Part shown: positions 50,211 through 64,000 of the stretch, one piece after another
Numbering within the stretch: position 1 is the first letter of the stretch
Layout of the letters: every line of letters begins with the position of its first letter
Assembly (NCBI RefSeq): GCF_014196205.1
Contig: NZ_JACIDE010000003.1
Coordinates: 101,376-165,375 of the forward strand
Direction: 5' to 3'
Source: Anoxybacteroides voinovskiense
GTDB lineage: Bacteria > Bacillota > Bacilli > Bacillales > Anoxybacillaceae
DNA length: 64,000 nucleotides
Notes under the pieces: model-generated
What the model was told of the DNA's origin: nothing
Seen by the model: only the letters and a program-made list of their open reading frames with translations
The model's database searches: none
Position numbers and translations under genes: made by a program

Positions 50211-50304
50211 AGGCAGCGAGGCGCTGTCTTTTTTTTATACTATACTTTCCATCTCCATTTCCATATAATAATGGTATGAACCTTTGACGGACAAGGAGGA
50301 GACT

Positions 50305-50775
50305 ATGCCGGTTCGCATTTTGTTTGTTTGCACAGGAAACACATGCCGCAGTCCAATGGCGGAAGCGCTATTAAAAAGCAAGCAGCTGCCGCATGTAGAA
50401 GTGAAATCAGCCGGCGTCTTTGCGGTGGACGGTGGCGATGCTTCGGAACATGCGAAAATGGTGCTAGCAGAAAAAGGGATTGATACTTCCCACCGCTCAT
50501 CGTTGCTGACGAAAGACGATATCGAATGGGCAACGTACGTGTTAACGATGACCGTTGGGCATAAGCAGCACGTCGTTAGTCGCTTTCCGGAAGCAAAAGG
50601 GAAAACGTTTACACTAAAAGAATTCGCGATAGGACAAGAAGGGGATGTGCTTGATCCGTTCGGCGGGTCGGTCGATGTGTATCGGCAAACGCGAGAAGAG
50701 TTGGAGCAGCTTATTGGGCAGTTGATTCCACAGCTACAGGGGGAGAAGGGGAATGAAGGAGAAACACAAGTTTAG
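50305..50775 (+). CDS. ywlE: Protein-arginine phosphatase YwlE
   Basis: A 156-residue low-molecular-weight phosphatase. The P-loop is [16 protein letters not shown] with nucleophile Cys9 and the Thr typical of arginine-phosphate specificity. The general-acid Asp lies in VLDPFGGS. In B. subtilis it opposes the McsB kinase in protein quality control. ATG at 50305 follows AAGGAGGAG. The methyl-accepting protein gene overlaps its last 23 nt. Confidence 0.94.
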   Translation: MPVRILFVCTGNTCRSPMAEALLKSKQLPHVEVKSAGVFAVDGGDASEHAKMVLAEKGIDTSHRSSLLTKDDIEWATYVLTMTVGHKQHVVSRFPEAKGKTFTLKEFAIGQEGDVLDPFGGSVDVYRQTREELEQLIGQLIPQLQGEKGNEGETQV

Positions 50776-52039
50776 TTTGCGGCTAAAGCTCGTTATTTTC
50801 ACGACGATTTTAGCACTCATTACGTACTCAACGAGCGCGTTGTTTATTTATGTATTTTATGATTTATTTTTCAGCACATTTAACAAAAGCTTATTTACGG
50901 TCATCATTTTATTTCTTGGTATTTTTTGGTCAGGAGTACTGGCTTACGTCGCCGCTGGGTTTATTACACGACCGCTAAAGCAGTTGGAGCAAGCGGCGAT
51001 GAAGGCGGCGAACGGACAAATCGACGAAGACGTTCCTCTTTCGAAATCGGATGATGAAATTCGCGCGGTCGGCTTGGCGTTTAACGACATGTTAAAAAAT
51101 TTGCGGACGATGGTGCGAAACATCGAGGAAAACTTTTCGTTAACGAACGAAAAAGTAGTCGAAATTACGAGCGCTTCAAGCATAGCGGTCGAGCGCTCGC
51201 AAAGCATTGCGCAAACGATTGAAGAAATTTCAAAAGGGGCGAACGACTCGGCAGTGTCGATGCAAACGACGGCGGAGTCGGTCGAAGACGTGCTTCATAT
51301 CGCCAATGAAGTACAGAAAAAAGCAGAGCAATCAGAGCAACTAGCGACCGATATGGTCGAAACACTTCATACAAGCAAAGAAGTCATCGACTCGCTCGTC
51401 AATGGCATTCAGCAACTCGCAAAAGACAACCAAGCGTCATTAAGCGCGGTGCGCCGCTTAGAACAACATGCCAAAGAAGTCGAAAACATCATTTCGCTCG
51501 TCGGCGACATCGCTGGGCAGACGAACCTTTTAGCGCTCAATGCGTCAATTGAAGCAGCGCGCGCAGGCGAACACGGCAAAGGGTTTGCGGTCGTGGCGGA
51601 AGAAGTGCGGAAACTCGCGGATGAAAGTGCGCGGGCGGTGCAAGGGATTTCCGAATTAATTCAAAATATTCAAAAAGAAGTCGTGCACGTCGTTGCCCAA
51701 ATTAACGCCCAAGTAAAAGCGGCAAACGAAGAGGCGGCGAAAGGAAACGATACGAACGAAGCCATTATTGAAATGACGAATTCGATTCACGAAGTTGCCG
51801 CATCTGTTCACCAAATTGCAGAACTAGTGAAAGAACAAATGAAGCACATCGAAAAAACGTCGATTCAGTCGCAAGAAGTAGCAGCAATCGCTGAAGAAAC
51901 ATCGGCAGGAGCGCTTGAAGTGACTGCAGCGACACAAGAACAAACGGAAATGATTCATCATGTGAACGAACTTGCAGGACAGTTAGCAGAACAAGCAAAA
52001 AAACTAAAAAATACAATCGACAGCTTTTGCACAAAATAA
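50753..52039 (+). CDS. Methyl-accepting chemotaxis-type signalling protein
   Basis: A 428-residue membrane receptor. Two helices (about residues 10-33 and 43-65) are joined by a very short loop, so there is no extracytoplasmic sensor domain. HAMP (about 66-120) and the coiled-coil signalling domain with the CheW/CheA-contact hairpin follow ([20 protein letters not shown]). The signal may be membrane or intracellular state. It starts at ATG in a 23-nt overlap with ywlE. This is a gene between ywlE and ywlF (rpiB) that B. subtilis lacks. Confidence 0.92.
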   Translation: MKEKHKFSLRLKLVIFTTILALITYSTSALFIYVFYDLFFSTFNKSLFTVIILFLGIFWSGVLAYVAAGFITRPLKQLEQAAMKAANGQIDEDVPLSKSDDEIRAVGLAFNDMLKNLRTMVRNIEENFSLTNEKVVEITSASSIAVERSQSIAQTIEEISKGANDSAVSMQTTAESVEDVLHIANEVQKKAEQSEQLATDMVETLHTSKEVIDSLVNGIQQLAKDNQASLSAVRRLEQHAKEVENIISLVGDIAGQTNLLALNASIEAARAGEHGKGFAVVAEEVRKLADESARAVQGISELIQNIQKEVVHVVAQINAQVKAANEEAAKGNDTNEAIIEMTNSIHEVAASVHQIAELVKEQMKHIEKTSIQSQEVAAIAEETSAGALEVTAATQEQTEMIHHVNELAGQLAEQAKKLKNTIDSFCTK

Positions 52040-52050
52040 ACATAATGAAA

Positions 52051-52096
52051 AAGTCGCCTTTTCCCATTACAATAAAAAGAAAGGCGGCTTTTATTT
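52051..52096 (+). terminator. Terminator of the receptor gene
   Basis: Arms AAGTCGCCTTT / AAAGGCGGCTT with a T run; it ends just before the rpiB ribosome-binding site. Confidence 0.8.
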
Positions 52097-52119
52097 TATC
52101 GTGCAAGGAGGAAAACAAA

Positions 52120-52560
52120 GTGAAAGTAGCAATTGCCTCAGATCATGGTGGCATTCGCATTCGCCAAGAAATTAAGCAACTAATGGAAGAAATGGGGATT
52201 GAGTACATCGATCTCGGCTGTGAATGCGAAAGTTCGGTCGATTACCCAGATTATGCGATTCCAGTGGCAGAAAAAGTGGCAAACGGAGAAGTGGACCGTG
52301 GCATTTTAATTTGCGGAACAGGGATTGGAATGTCGATTGCCGCAAATAAAGTAAAAGGGGTGCGCTGTGCGCTCGTTCATGACGTGTACAGCGCTCGCTT
52401 AACGCGCGAACATAATGACAGCAATATCCTCGCGATGGGCGAACGCGTCATCGGTCCAGGATTGGCGCGCGAAATAGCGAAAGTATGGTTGACGACCGAA
52501 TTTGAAGGCGGACGCCATGCTAACCGCATCAACAAAATTCATCAGTACGAACAAAACTAG
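52120..52560 (+). CDS. rpiB: Ribose-5-phosphate isomerase B family protein
   Basis: A 146-residue enzyme of the RpiB/LacAB family interconverting ribose 5-phosphate and ribulose 5-phosphate. N-terminal [16 protein letters not shown] and the active-site Cys in [15 protein letters not shown] are present. GTG at 52120 follows AAGGAGG; the upstream extension of the frame runs into the terminator. It corresponds to B. subtilis ywlF; ywlG follows after 10 nt. Confidence 0.94.
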   Translation: MKVAIASDHGGIRIRQEIKQLMEEMGIEYIDLGCECESSVDYPDYAIPVAEKVANGEVDRGILICGTGIGMSIAANKVKGVRCALVHDVYSARLTREHNDSNILAMGERVIGPGLAREIAKVWLTTEFEGGRHANRINKIHQYEQN

Positions 52561-52570
52561 GGGGGATTGG

Positions 52571-53143
52571 ATGCTTTCCGAATGGAAGCAACAATGGCAG
52601 ACGATTTTAACGGAATTTAAACAGCAAGCTCCCCTTTTGGCTGAACATGTGCTTGTCATTGGCTGCAGCACAAGTGAAGTAATCGGGAAAAAAATTGGCA
52701 CTGCTGGCTCAATGGATGTGGCGGAAATGATTTTTGCCGAATTAAAAAAATGGCGCGACGAAACAGGGGTACAGCTAGCGTTTCAATGTTGTGAGCATTT
52801 AAACCGCGCCCTTGTCGTCGAAAAAGAAACGGCGCTTGCTAAAAACTTAGAAATAGTTTCTGTCATCCCTGTTCGTTCCGCGGGCGGCGCGATGGCGGAA
52901 TATGCGTACAACGCCATGAACAGCCCGGTCGTTGTCGAATTTATCAAAGCAGACGCTGGTATCGACATTGGCGATACGCTCATTGGCATGCATTTAAAGC
53001 ACGTCGCTGTGCCAGTGCGCACGTCGCTTCAACAAATTGGACACGCCCATGTGACGCTGGCGAAAACGCGCCCGAAGCTCATCGGTGGCGCCCGCGCCGT
53101 GTATTCAAAGGAAAATCCGAACGCTTCCTGCACTTTTTCGTGA
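52571..53143 (+). CDS. ywlG: YwlG, UPF0340/TIGR01440 family protein
   Basis: A 190-residue soluble protein conserved next to rpiB and gly[22 protein letters not shown] and [20 protein letters not shown] are family-typical. No enzymatic function is established. ATG at 52571 follows GGGGGATTGG; the longer frame from 52502 overlaps rpiB and is not used. It is likely co-transcribed with rpiB. Confidence 0.86.
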   Translation: MLSEWKQQWQTILTEFKQQAPLLAEHVLVIGCSTSEVIGKKIGTAGSMDVAEMIFAELKKWRDETGVQLAFQCCEHLNRALVVEKETALAKNLEIVSVIPVRSAGGAMAEYAYNAMNSPVVVEFIKADAGIDIGDTLIGMHLKHVAVPVRTSLQQIGHAHVTLAKTRPKLIGGARAVYSKENPNASCTFS

Positions 53144-53232
53144 TTTTGTTCACTTTTCCTTTGAATCATTCATTGAAATGTTGGTAAAATAGAAAAGAAT
53201 ATTCTCATATTTCGAAAAAGGGGGAGCACGTG

Positions 53233-54468
53233 ATGAATTACTTGCCACAGCAAGATCCGCAAGTGTTTCAAGCGATTCAGCAAGAACTTAAGCGGCAGCA
53301 AACAAAAATTGAACTAATTGCATCGGAAAACTTTGTCAGCCGAGCAGTGATGGAAGCGCAAGGCTCGGTATTAACGAACAAATATGCCGAAGGGTATCCA
53401 GGCCGCCGTTATTACGGAGGGTGCGAGCATGTAGACGTCGTCGAAGAGCTAGCGCGCGAACGGGCGAAGCAGCTATTTGGCGCAGAACACGCCAACGTTC
53501 AGCCGCACTCTGGGGCGCAAGCGAACATGGCCGTTTACTTTACGATTTTAAACCATGGCGATACAGTGCTTGGCATGAATTTGTCGCACGGGGGACACTT
53601 AACGCACGGCAGCCCAGTAAACTTTAGCGGCATGCAGTACAACTTCGTGGAATATGGTGTGGATCCTGAAACGCACCGCATCGACTACGACGATGTGCTA
53701 GAAAAGGCGCGTTTACATAAACCGAAGCTCATCGTTGCCGGCGCAAGCGCCTATCCGCGCGTCATTGATTTTGCCCGGTTCCGCGAAATTGCCGATGAAG
53801 TCGGCGCGTATTTAATGGTGGACATGGCGCACATCGCAGGTCTTGTTGCGGCAGGTCTTCATCCGAATCCAGTGCCGTATGCGCACTTTGTAACGACGAC
53901 GACGCATAAAACGTTACGCGGTCCGCGCGGCGGCATGATTCTTTGCAAAGAAGAATTCGCCAAACAAATCGACAAAGCGATTTTCCCTGGCATTCAAGGC
54001 GGTCCACTCATGCACGTTATTGCAGCGAAAGCAGTGGCGCTTGGTGAAGCGTTGCAAGACGACTTTAAAGCATATGCGCAACATATTATCGATAACGCGA
54101 AACGGTTAGCCGAAGCGCTCGTCCGCGAAGGCTTTACGCTCGTGTCGGGCGGAACGGACAACCATTTATTGCTTGTTGATTTGCGTTCGCTACAGCTGAC
54201 GGGGAAAGTAGCGGAAAAAGTGTTGGACGACATCGGCATTACTGTCAATAAAAACACGATTCCATACGACCCGGAAAGCCCGTTTGTCACAAGCGGCATC
54301 CGCATCGGTACTGCTGCTGTGACGAGCCGCGGGTTCGGCTTAGAAGAAATGGACGAAATCGCGAGCATCATCGCGCTTGCGTTAAAGCATCACGACAACG
54401 AAGAAAAGCTAGACGAAGCGCGCCGCCGTGTCGCTACGCTCACCGAAAAATTCCCGCTTTACGCCTAA
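53233..54468 (+). CDS. glyA: Serine hydroxymethyltransferase
   Basis: A 411-residue PLP enzyme converting serine and tetrahydrofolate to glycine and methylene-THF. The Schiff-base Lys is in [46 protein letters not shown] and [13 protein letters not shown] are standard. ATG at 53233 is favoured over the preceding GTG by spacing to GGGGGAG. Confidence 0.97.
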   Translation: MNYLPQQDPQVFQAIQQELKRQQTKIELIASENFVSRAVMEAQGSVLTNKYAEGYPGRRYYGGCEHVDVVEELARERAKQLFGAEHANVQPHSGAQANMAVYFTILNHGDTVLGMNLSHGGHLTHGSPVNFSGMQYNFVEYGVDPETHRIDYDDVLEKARLHKPKLIVAGASAYPRVIDFARFREIADEVGAYLMVDMAHIAGLVAAGLHPNPVPYAHFVTTTTHKTLRGPRGGMILCKEEFAKQIDKAIFPGIQGGPLMHVIAAKAVALGEALQDDFKAYAQHIIDNAKRLAEALVREGFTLVSGGTDNHLLLVDLRSLQLTGKVAEKVLDDIGITVNKNTIPYDPESPFVTSGIRIGTAAVTSRGFGLEEMDEIASIIALALKHHDNEEKLDEARRRVATLTEKFPLYA

Positions 54469-54473
54469 GCGGT

Positions 54474-54506
54474 TGCCTCGTATCATTTGATACGAGGCAG
54501 TTTTTG
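54474..54506 (+). terminator. Terminator of glyA
   Basis: Stem TGCCTCGTATC / GATACGAGGCA followed by a T run. Confidence 0.92.
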
Positions 54507-54525
54507 GATAAGATCGCCACTGTCA

Positions 54526-54554
54526 TTGAACATAGATTACTTTTTCGGTAAAAT
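54526..54554 (+). promoter_or_regulatory. Sigma-A promoter of upp
   Basis: TTGAAC - 17 bp - TAAAAT, with the start region about 35 nt before the upp ATG. Confidence 0.65.
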
Positions 54555-54575
54555 GGAAAGAAACGCACCATGTGA

Positions 54576-55223
<648 letters not shown>

Positions 55224-55235
55224 TAACATGCGAAA

Positions 55236-55272
55236 GGCGTCAAGCATCGATATTGCGATGGTTGGCGTTTTT
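55236..55272 (+). terminator. Terminator of upp
   Basis: Arms GCGTCAA.CATCG / CGATG.TTGGCG (one G-T pair) followed by five T. Confidence 0.78.
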
Positions 55273-55384
55273 GCATGAAAACGAGAAAAAAGCAAATATT
55301 ATATTATACAACAATTTCGTGAAAAAGAAATGAACAAATGTCACAAATTCTTAATAATTTGTTTTATTTTATTGCCTAAATTCG

Positions 55385-55413
55385 TTGACATTGACGGGTG
55401 CCTATTGTATGCT
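55385..55413 (+). promoter_or_regulatory. Sigma-A promoter of the atp operon
   Basis: Exact TTGACA - 17 bp - TATGCT about 70 nt upstream of the first gene. A second -10-like TATAAT lies at 55423-55428. The A/T-rich stretch 55290-55380 upstream could act as an UP element. Confidence 0.75.
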
Positions 55414-55480
55414 TACAGGGGATATAATGATAAGGTTTTCATGAGGAAAAAAGTAAAAAAATGAGCGAGGATGGATATGT

Positions 55481-55699
55481 ATGTCGAAACAGCGCCATCC
55501 TTTTCAAGCGATCGGTTTAATGTCGGCGATCGTTTCGCAATTGGTCGGCTCCATTTTAATCGGAATTTTCGGTGGGAAATGGGTAGATGAAAAATTTGGC
55601 ACCGATCCGCTCTTTCTTATTATCGGCCTGTTCATCGGGCTTGCGGCGGGCGTGTATGCCATGTTGCGCTTAATCCGCCAATATTTCCCGGGGGAGTAA
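55481..55699 (+). CDS. atpZ: AtpZ-like protein
   Basis: A 72-residue protein with two membrane helices (about residues 12-32 and 44-64) separated by GGKWVDEKFGTDPLF, the AtpZ/AtpI signature. In alkaliphilic Bacillus, AtpZ and AtpI are linked to divalent cation supply and c-ring assembly. It is the first gene of the ATP synthase operon. Confidence 0.85.
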   Translation: MSKQRHPFQAIGLMSAIVSQLVGSILIGIFGGKWVDEKFGTDPLFLIIGLFIGLAAGVYAMLRLIRQYFPGE

Positions 55700-55703
55700 C
55701 AGC

Positions 55704-56066
55704 ATGCAGCAAATGGTGCAAAGGCAACAGAAATACATCTTTTATTTGTTGTCGCTCTATACGTTAGGTTGGGGATTTACGAGCTATAAAACTGTTTTTG
55801 CCAGCCTTATTCTCGGAACGGCGATCAGCTTGTTTTTGCTATGGAGTCTGGTTCGAAAGGTCGCAAAATTCGGACGAGCGGTCGCTCAAGGAAAAAAAGT
55901 TCGTTCCCTCGGAACGTTTACCCGGTTAGCAGCAGCTGTGTTAGCAGCGGCAATCGCGGTTGAATATCCGCACTATTTCTCCATCGTCCCAGTTGTGATA
56001 GGATTAATGACATCCTATGCTGTCATTATAATAGATTTTCTTTTGCACAGAAAACACCCTTCATGA
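55704..56066 (+). CDS. atpI: ATP synthase subunit I (AtpI)
   Basis: A 120-residue hydrophobic protein with four helices. It is the accessory protein of atp operons thought to help assemble the c-ring. It starts at ATG 4 nt after atpZ, behind GGGGGAG. Confidence 0.88.
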   Translation: MQQMVQRQQKYIFYLLSLYTLGWGFTSYKTVFASLILGTAISLFLLWSLVRKVAKFGRAVAQGKKVRSLGTFTRLAAAVLAAAIAVEYPHYFSIVPVVIGLMTSYAVIIIDFLLHRKHPS

Positions 56067-56077
56067 AAGAGAGGTGA

Positions 56078-56794
<717 letters not shown>

Positions 56795-56803
56795 ACATTA
56801 TAA

Positions 56804-57052
<249 letters not shown>

Positions 57053-57145
57053 TGAAATACTCGATGGATAATGGCGAAGTTCGTGCAGACGATCACCTTC
57101 GCCATTCCTTTATGCACATAATTACACAGCGGCTGAAGGGAGTGA

Positions 57146-58218
<1,073 letters not shown>

Positions 58219-58228
58219 AGATTTATAG

Positions 58229-59752
<1,524 letters not shown>

Positions 59753-59757
59753 AAGAC

Positions 59758-59781
59758 GGAACAGAAGCCCGCTTCTGTTCC
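59758..59781 (+). promoter_or_regulatory. Intra-operon hairpin between atpA and atpG
   Basis: Perfect 11-bp inverted repeat GGAACAGAAGC / GCTTCTGTTCC with only CC between the arms, 5 nt after the atpA stop and without a T run. It may stabilise or mark processing of the atp mRNA, helping set subunit ratios. Confidence 0.6.
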
Positions 59782-59815
59782 TTGCCCATCACTAGAGCGC
59801 AAAAAAAGGTGGTGA

Positions 59816-60676
<861 letters not shown>

Positions 60677-60689
60677 TTTAAGCAGTTAG

Positions 60690-62126
<1,437 letters not shown>

Positions 62127-62139
62127 ACAAGGGACATAG

Positions 62140-62553
<414 letters not shown>

Positions 62554-62555
62554 AA

Positions 62556-62589
62556 AAAGGCAGGGGAATTTTTTCCCTGTCTTTTTTTT
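62556..62589 (+). terminator. Terminator of the atp operon
   Basis: Arms GGCAGGG / CCCTGTC with A-rich and T-rich flanks and eight T after the stem. Confidence 0.86.
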
Positions 62590-62623
62590 ATGCGATGAAT
62601 CGTTGATATAATCGGTTAACACT

Positions 62624-62716
62624 ATAATGATATTTATTACAAGTAAAATTCGCCGTTCTGTCGACACCTCTGGATATAAATGTTATAATGATATCGGTTA
62701 CAAGGCAAAATTGTGC
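62624..62716 (+). repeat. Imperfect direct repeat at the nuo promoter
   Basis: ATAATGATAT-N3-TTACAAG-N(1-2)-AAAATT occurs at 62624 and again at 62685. The two copies are about 30 bp long and 61 bp apart. The second overlaps the -10 element and transcription start. Confidence 0.6.
62661..62689 (+). promoter_or_regulatory. Sigma-A promoter of the nuo operon
   Basis: TCGACA - 17 bp - TATAAT; about 75 nt leader before nuoA. Confidence 0.7.
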
Positions 62717-62768
62717 GATATTTTTCACAATTTGCGGATACGAACGAACAAAGGGGGCGGACACGACG

Positions 62769-63137
62769 TTGCTTAATGTGTACTTAAATAACTATTTAAT
62801 TGTTTTTGTCTTTTTATGTTTAGGGATTTTGCTTCCGGTTGTCGCGCTGACAGCAGGTCGCTTTCTTCGGCCGCATGCGCCGACAGCAGCAAAAGAAACG
62901 ACATATGAAAGCGGAATTGAGCCGTTTCATGATTCGCGCGTGCAATTTAACGTACGCTATTATATGTTTGCGCTTTTGTTTGTCATTTTTGATGTCGAAA
63001 CAGTCTTTTTATATCCGTGGGCGGTGGCGTATAACCGTCTCGGCCTGTTTGCCCTTATTGAAATGTTAATTTTTGTGGCAATGCTTGTCATTGGGCTTGT
63101 GTATGCTTGGAAGAAGAAGGTGTTAAAATGGATGTAA
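62769..63137 (+). CDS. nuoA: NADH-quinone oxidoreductase subunit A
   Basis: A 122-residue subunit with three membrane helices. The conserved loop [21 protein letters not shown] and [15 protein letters not shown] are diagnostic. TTG at 62769 follows AAAGGGGGCGG and gives the family length; the in-frame extension to 62688 crosses the promoter. It overlaps nuoB by 10 nt. Confidence 0.93.
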   Translation: MLNVYLNNYLIVFVFLCLGILLPVVALTAGRFLRPHAPTAAKETTYESGIEPFHDSRVQFNVRYYMFALLFVIFDVETVFLYPWAVAYNRLGLFALIEMLIFVAMLVIGLVYAWKKKVLKWM

Positions 63138-63640
63138 AGTTGTTAAATGTGCCAGAAGAAGAGATGGAAGAGTTGCGCCGCAACGTTTTTTTAACGACGC
63201 TCGAACAATTGAAGGCTTGGGCGAGAAGTAATTCGCTATGGCCGCTAACGTTCGGGCTTGCTTGCTGTGCAATTGAAATGATGGGCGTCGGCTCGTCCCA
63301 TTACGACTTAGACCGGTTCGGTTCTTTCTTCCGGACGTCGCCGCGTCAATCGGATGTGATGATTGTTTCTGGGACGGTGACGAAAAAAATGGCACCAATC
63401 GTTCGTCGTTTATATGATCAAATGCCGGAGCCGAAATGGGTAATTGCAATGGGATCGTGTGCGACGGCAGGCGGGCCGTATGTTCATTCGTACTGTGTCG
63501 TCAAAGGGGTTGACCAAATTGTACCCGTTGACGTCTACATCCCAGGCTGTCCGCCAAACCCAGCGGCGTTAATTTATGGAATCAATAAATTAAAAGAAAA
63601 AATCCGTTATGAAGCGAAGACAGGAAAGAAGGTGCTGTAG
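63128..63640 (+). CDS. nuoB: NADH-quinone oxidoreductase subunit B
   Basis: A 170-residue hydrophilic subunit carrying the N2 4Fe-4S centre next to the quinone site. The cysteine ligands lie in [23 protein letters not shown] and [17 protein letters not shown] at 63128 follows GAAGGTG and overlaps the nuoA end. Confidence 0.96.
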   Translation: MDVKLLNVPEEEMEELRRNVFLTTLEQLKAWARSNSLWPLTFGLACCAIEMMGVGSSHYDLDRFGSFFRTSPRQSDVMIVSGTVTKKMAPIVRRLYDQMPEPKWVIAMGSCATAGGPYVHSYCVVKGVDQIVPVDVYIPGCPPNPAALIYGINKLKEKIRYEAKTGKKVL

Positions 63641-63643
63641 TCG

Positions 63644-64000
63644 ATGAGCGAGGAAAAAGATATACAGCAACGGAAAAAAGAAGCGGCTGAACGGGCGAAA
63701 CAGTTAGCGCGCGAACGGCTAGCTGCAAAGCAAGCGGGCGGCGAAACTGAACAGACGCTCGAAGCAAAAGCGGACGAAACGGACGACGTCGCATTAGCGA
63801 AAGCGAAAGCGGCGGCAGCAGCGAAAGCAAAGGCCGCAGCGTTGGCGAAACAAAAAGCAGCGGAGCAAGGCGGCGGTGAAGGAAGTGAAACGGACGACGT
63901 CGCGTTAGCGAAAGCGAAAGCGGCGGCAGCAGCGAAAGCAAAGGCCGCAGCGTTGGCGAAACAAAAAGCAGCGGAGCAAGGCGGCGGTGAAGGAAGTGAA
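63644..64000 (+). CDS. nuoC: NADH-quinone oxidoreductase subunit C, N-terminal extension (3' end outside window)
   Basis: An open frame from ATG at 63644 (behind AGAAGGTG) to the window edge: MSEEKDIQQRKKEAAERAKQ followed by an Ala/Lys-rich region. Its place directly after nuoB, 3 nt away, is that of nuoC. Geobacillus-type NuoC proteins carry a long charged N-terminal extension. The conserved NuoC domain is not yet reached, so the call rests on context. The visible part is low-complexity, probably helical or disordered. Confidence 0.75.
   Translation, partial: MSEEKDIQQRKKEAAERAKQLARERLAAKQAGGETEQTLEAKADETDDVALAKAKAAAAAKAKAAALAKQKAAEQGGGEGSETDDVALAKAKAAAAAKAKAAALAKQKAAEQGGGEGSE
63776..64000 (+). 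repeat. 111-bp tandem repeat in nuoC
   Basis: Copy 1 is 63776-63886 and copy 2 is 63887-63997; a third begins at 63998 where the window ends. Each encodes the same 37 residues (ETDDVALAKAKAAAAAKAKA, then AALAKQKAAEQGGGEGS). The copies differ by a single synonymous base (GCA versus GCG). Confidence 0.92.

Noticed and set aside
63582..63941. Minus-strand frame with Leu/Ser/Pro-rich repeats opposite nuoC
   Set aside because: It is the mirror of the 111-bp nuoC repeat; repetitive sequence leaves all frames open.

Overview
The window is a chromosomal stretch from a thermophilic or moderately thermophilic Bacillaceae, most likely Anoxybacillus or Parageobacillus/Geobacillus. The gene order follows the B. 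subtilis ywfO–ywlG–glyA–upp–atp segment almost step for step. The proteins resemble Geobacillus-type sequences, and an nuo (complex I) operon follows the atp operon, which B. subtilis lacks. The genus call is inference from gene content and base composition. No rRNA, tRNA or CRISPR was seen.

Layout. 1-11.9 kb: conserved housekeeping block (HD hydrolase ywfO, ywgA, tautomerase ywhB, M50 protease ywhC, ywhD, class A PBP pbpG, spermidine synthase speE, agmatinase speB, ywiB-argS, an XapX protein, cardiolipin synthase). A two-copy structured repeat lies between ywgA and ywhB. 12.0-22.9 kb: acyl-CoA catabolism. fadF is followed by a thiolase / hydroxyacyl-CoA dehydrogenase / two acyl-CoA dehydrogenases / TetR regulator / fused isobutyryl-CoA mutase cluster. 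Matching TetR-type palindromes precede both units, and a branched inverted-repeat element lies inside the cluster. 23.0-27.7 kb: an accessory island with an IS982-type element (frameshifted transposase), a decayed polymorphic toxin gene with its immunity gene, an orphan toxin tip with a second immunity gene, another nested inverted-repeat element and a relic of a second IS982-type transposase.

27.8-38.5 kb: the conserved rpoE-pyrG-ywjG-spo0F-fbaA-tal-murZ-glpX-rho-rpmE-tdk block. It includes a pyrG leader with the layout of the known CTP-sensing slippage attenuator and a sigma-H-like spo0F promoter. 38.7-45.6 kb: an inserted alcohol-oxidation module. An Fe-dependent alcohol dehydrogenase, a soluble histidine kinase and an NtrC-type sigma-54 activator are on the plus strand. 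A Zn alcohol dehydrogenase and an aldehyde dehydrogenase are on the minus strand behind a perfect -24/-12 promoter. 45.7-55.2 kb: prfA-prmC-spoIIR-ywlC-mntP-ywlE-MCP-rpiB-ywlG-glyA-upp, with a dense DnaA-box cluster between spoIIR and ywlC. 55.4-62.6 kb: the complete F1Fo ATP synthase operon. 62.6-64 kb: the start of the complex I operon; the window ends inside nuoC, in an exact 111-bp tandem repeat.

Together the genes cover respiration and ATP synthesis, fatty/branched acyl-CoA and alcohol oxidation feeding that chain, translation, nucleotide and envelope synthesis, and sporulation control. The island at 23-27.7 kb is the clearly horizontally shaped part. It carries three single-base homopolymer differences and one nonsense codon that disrupt reading frames.
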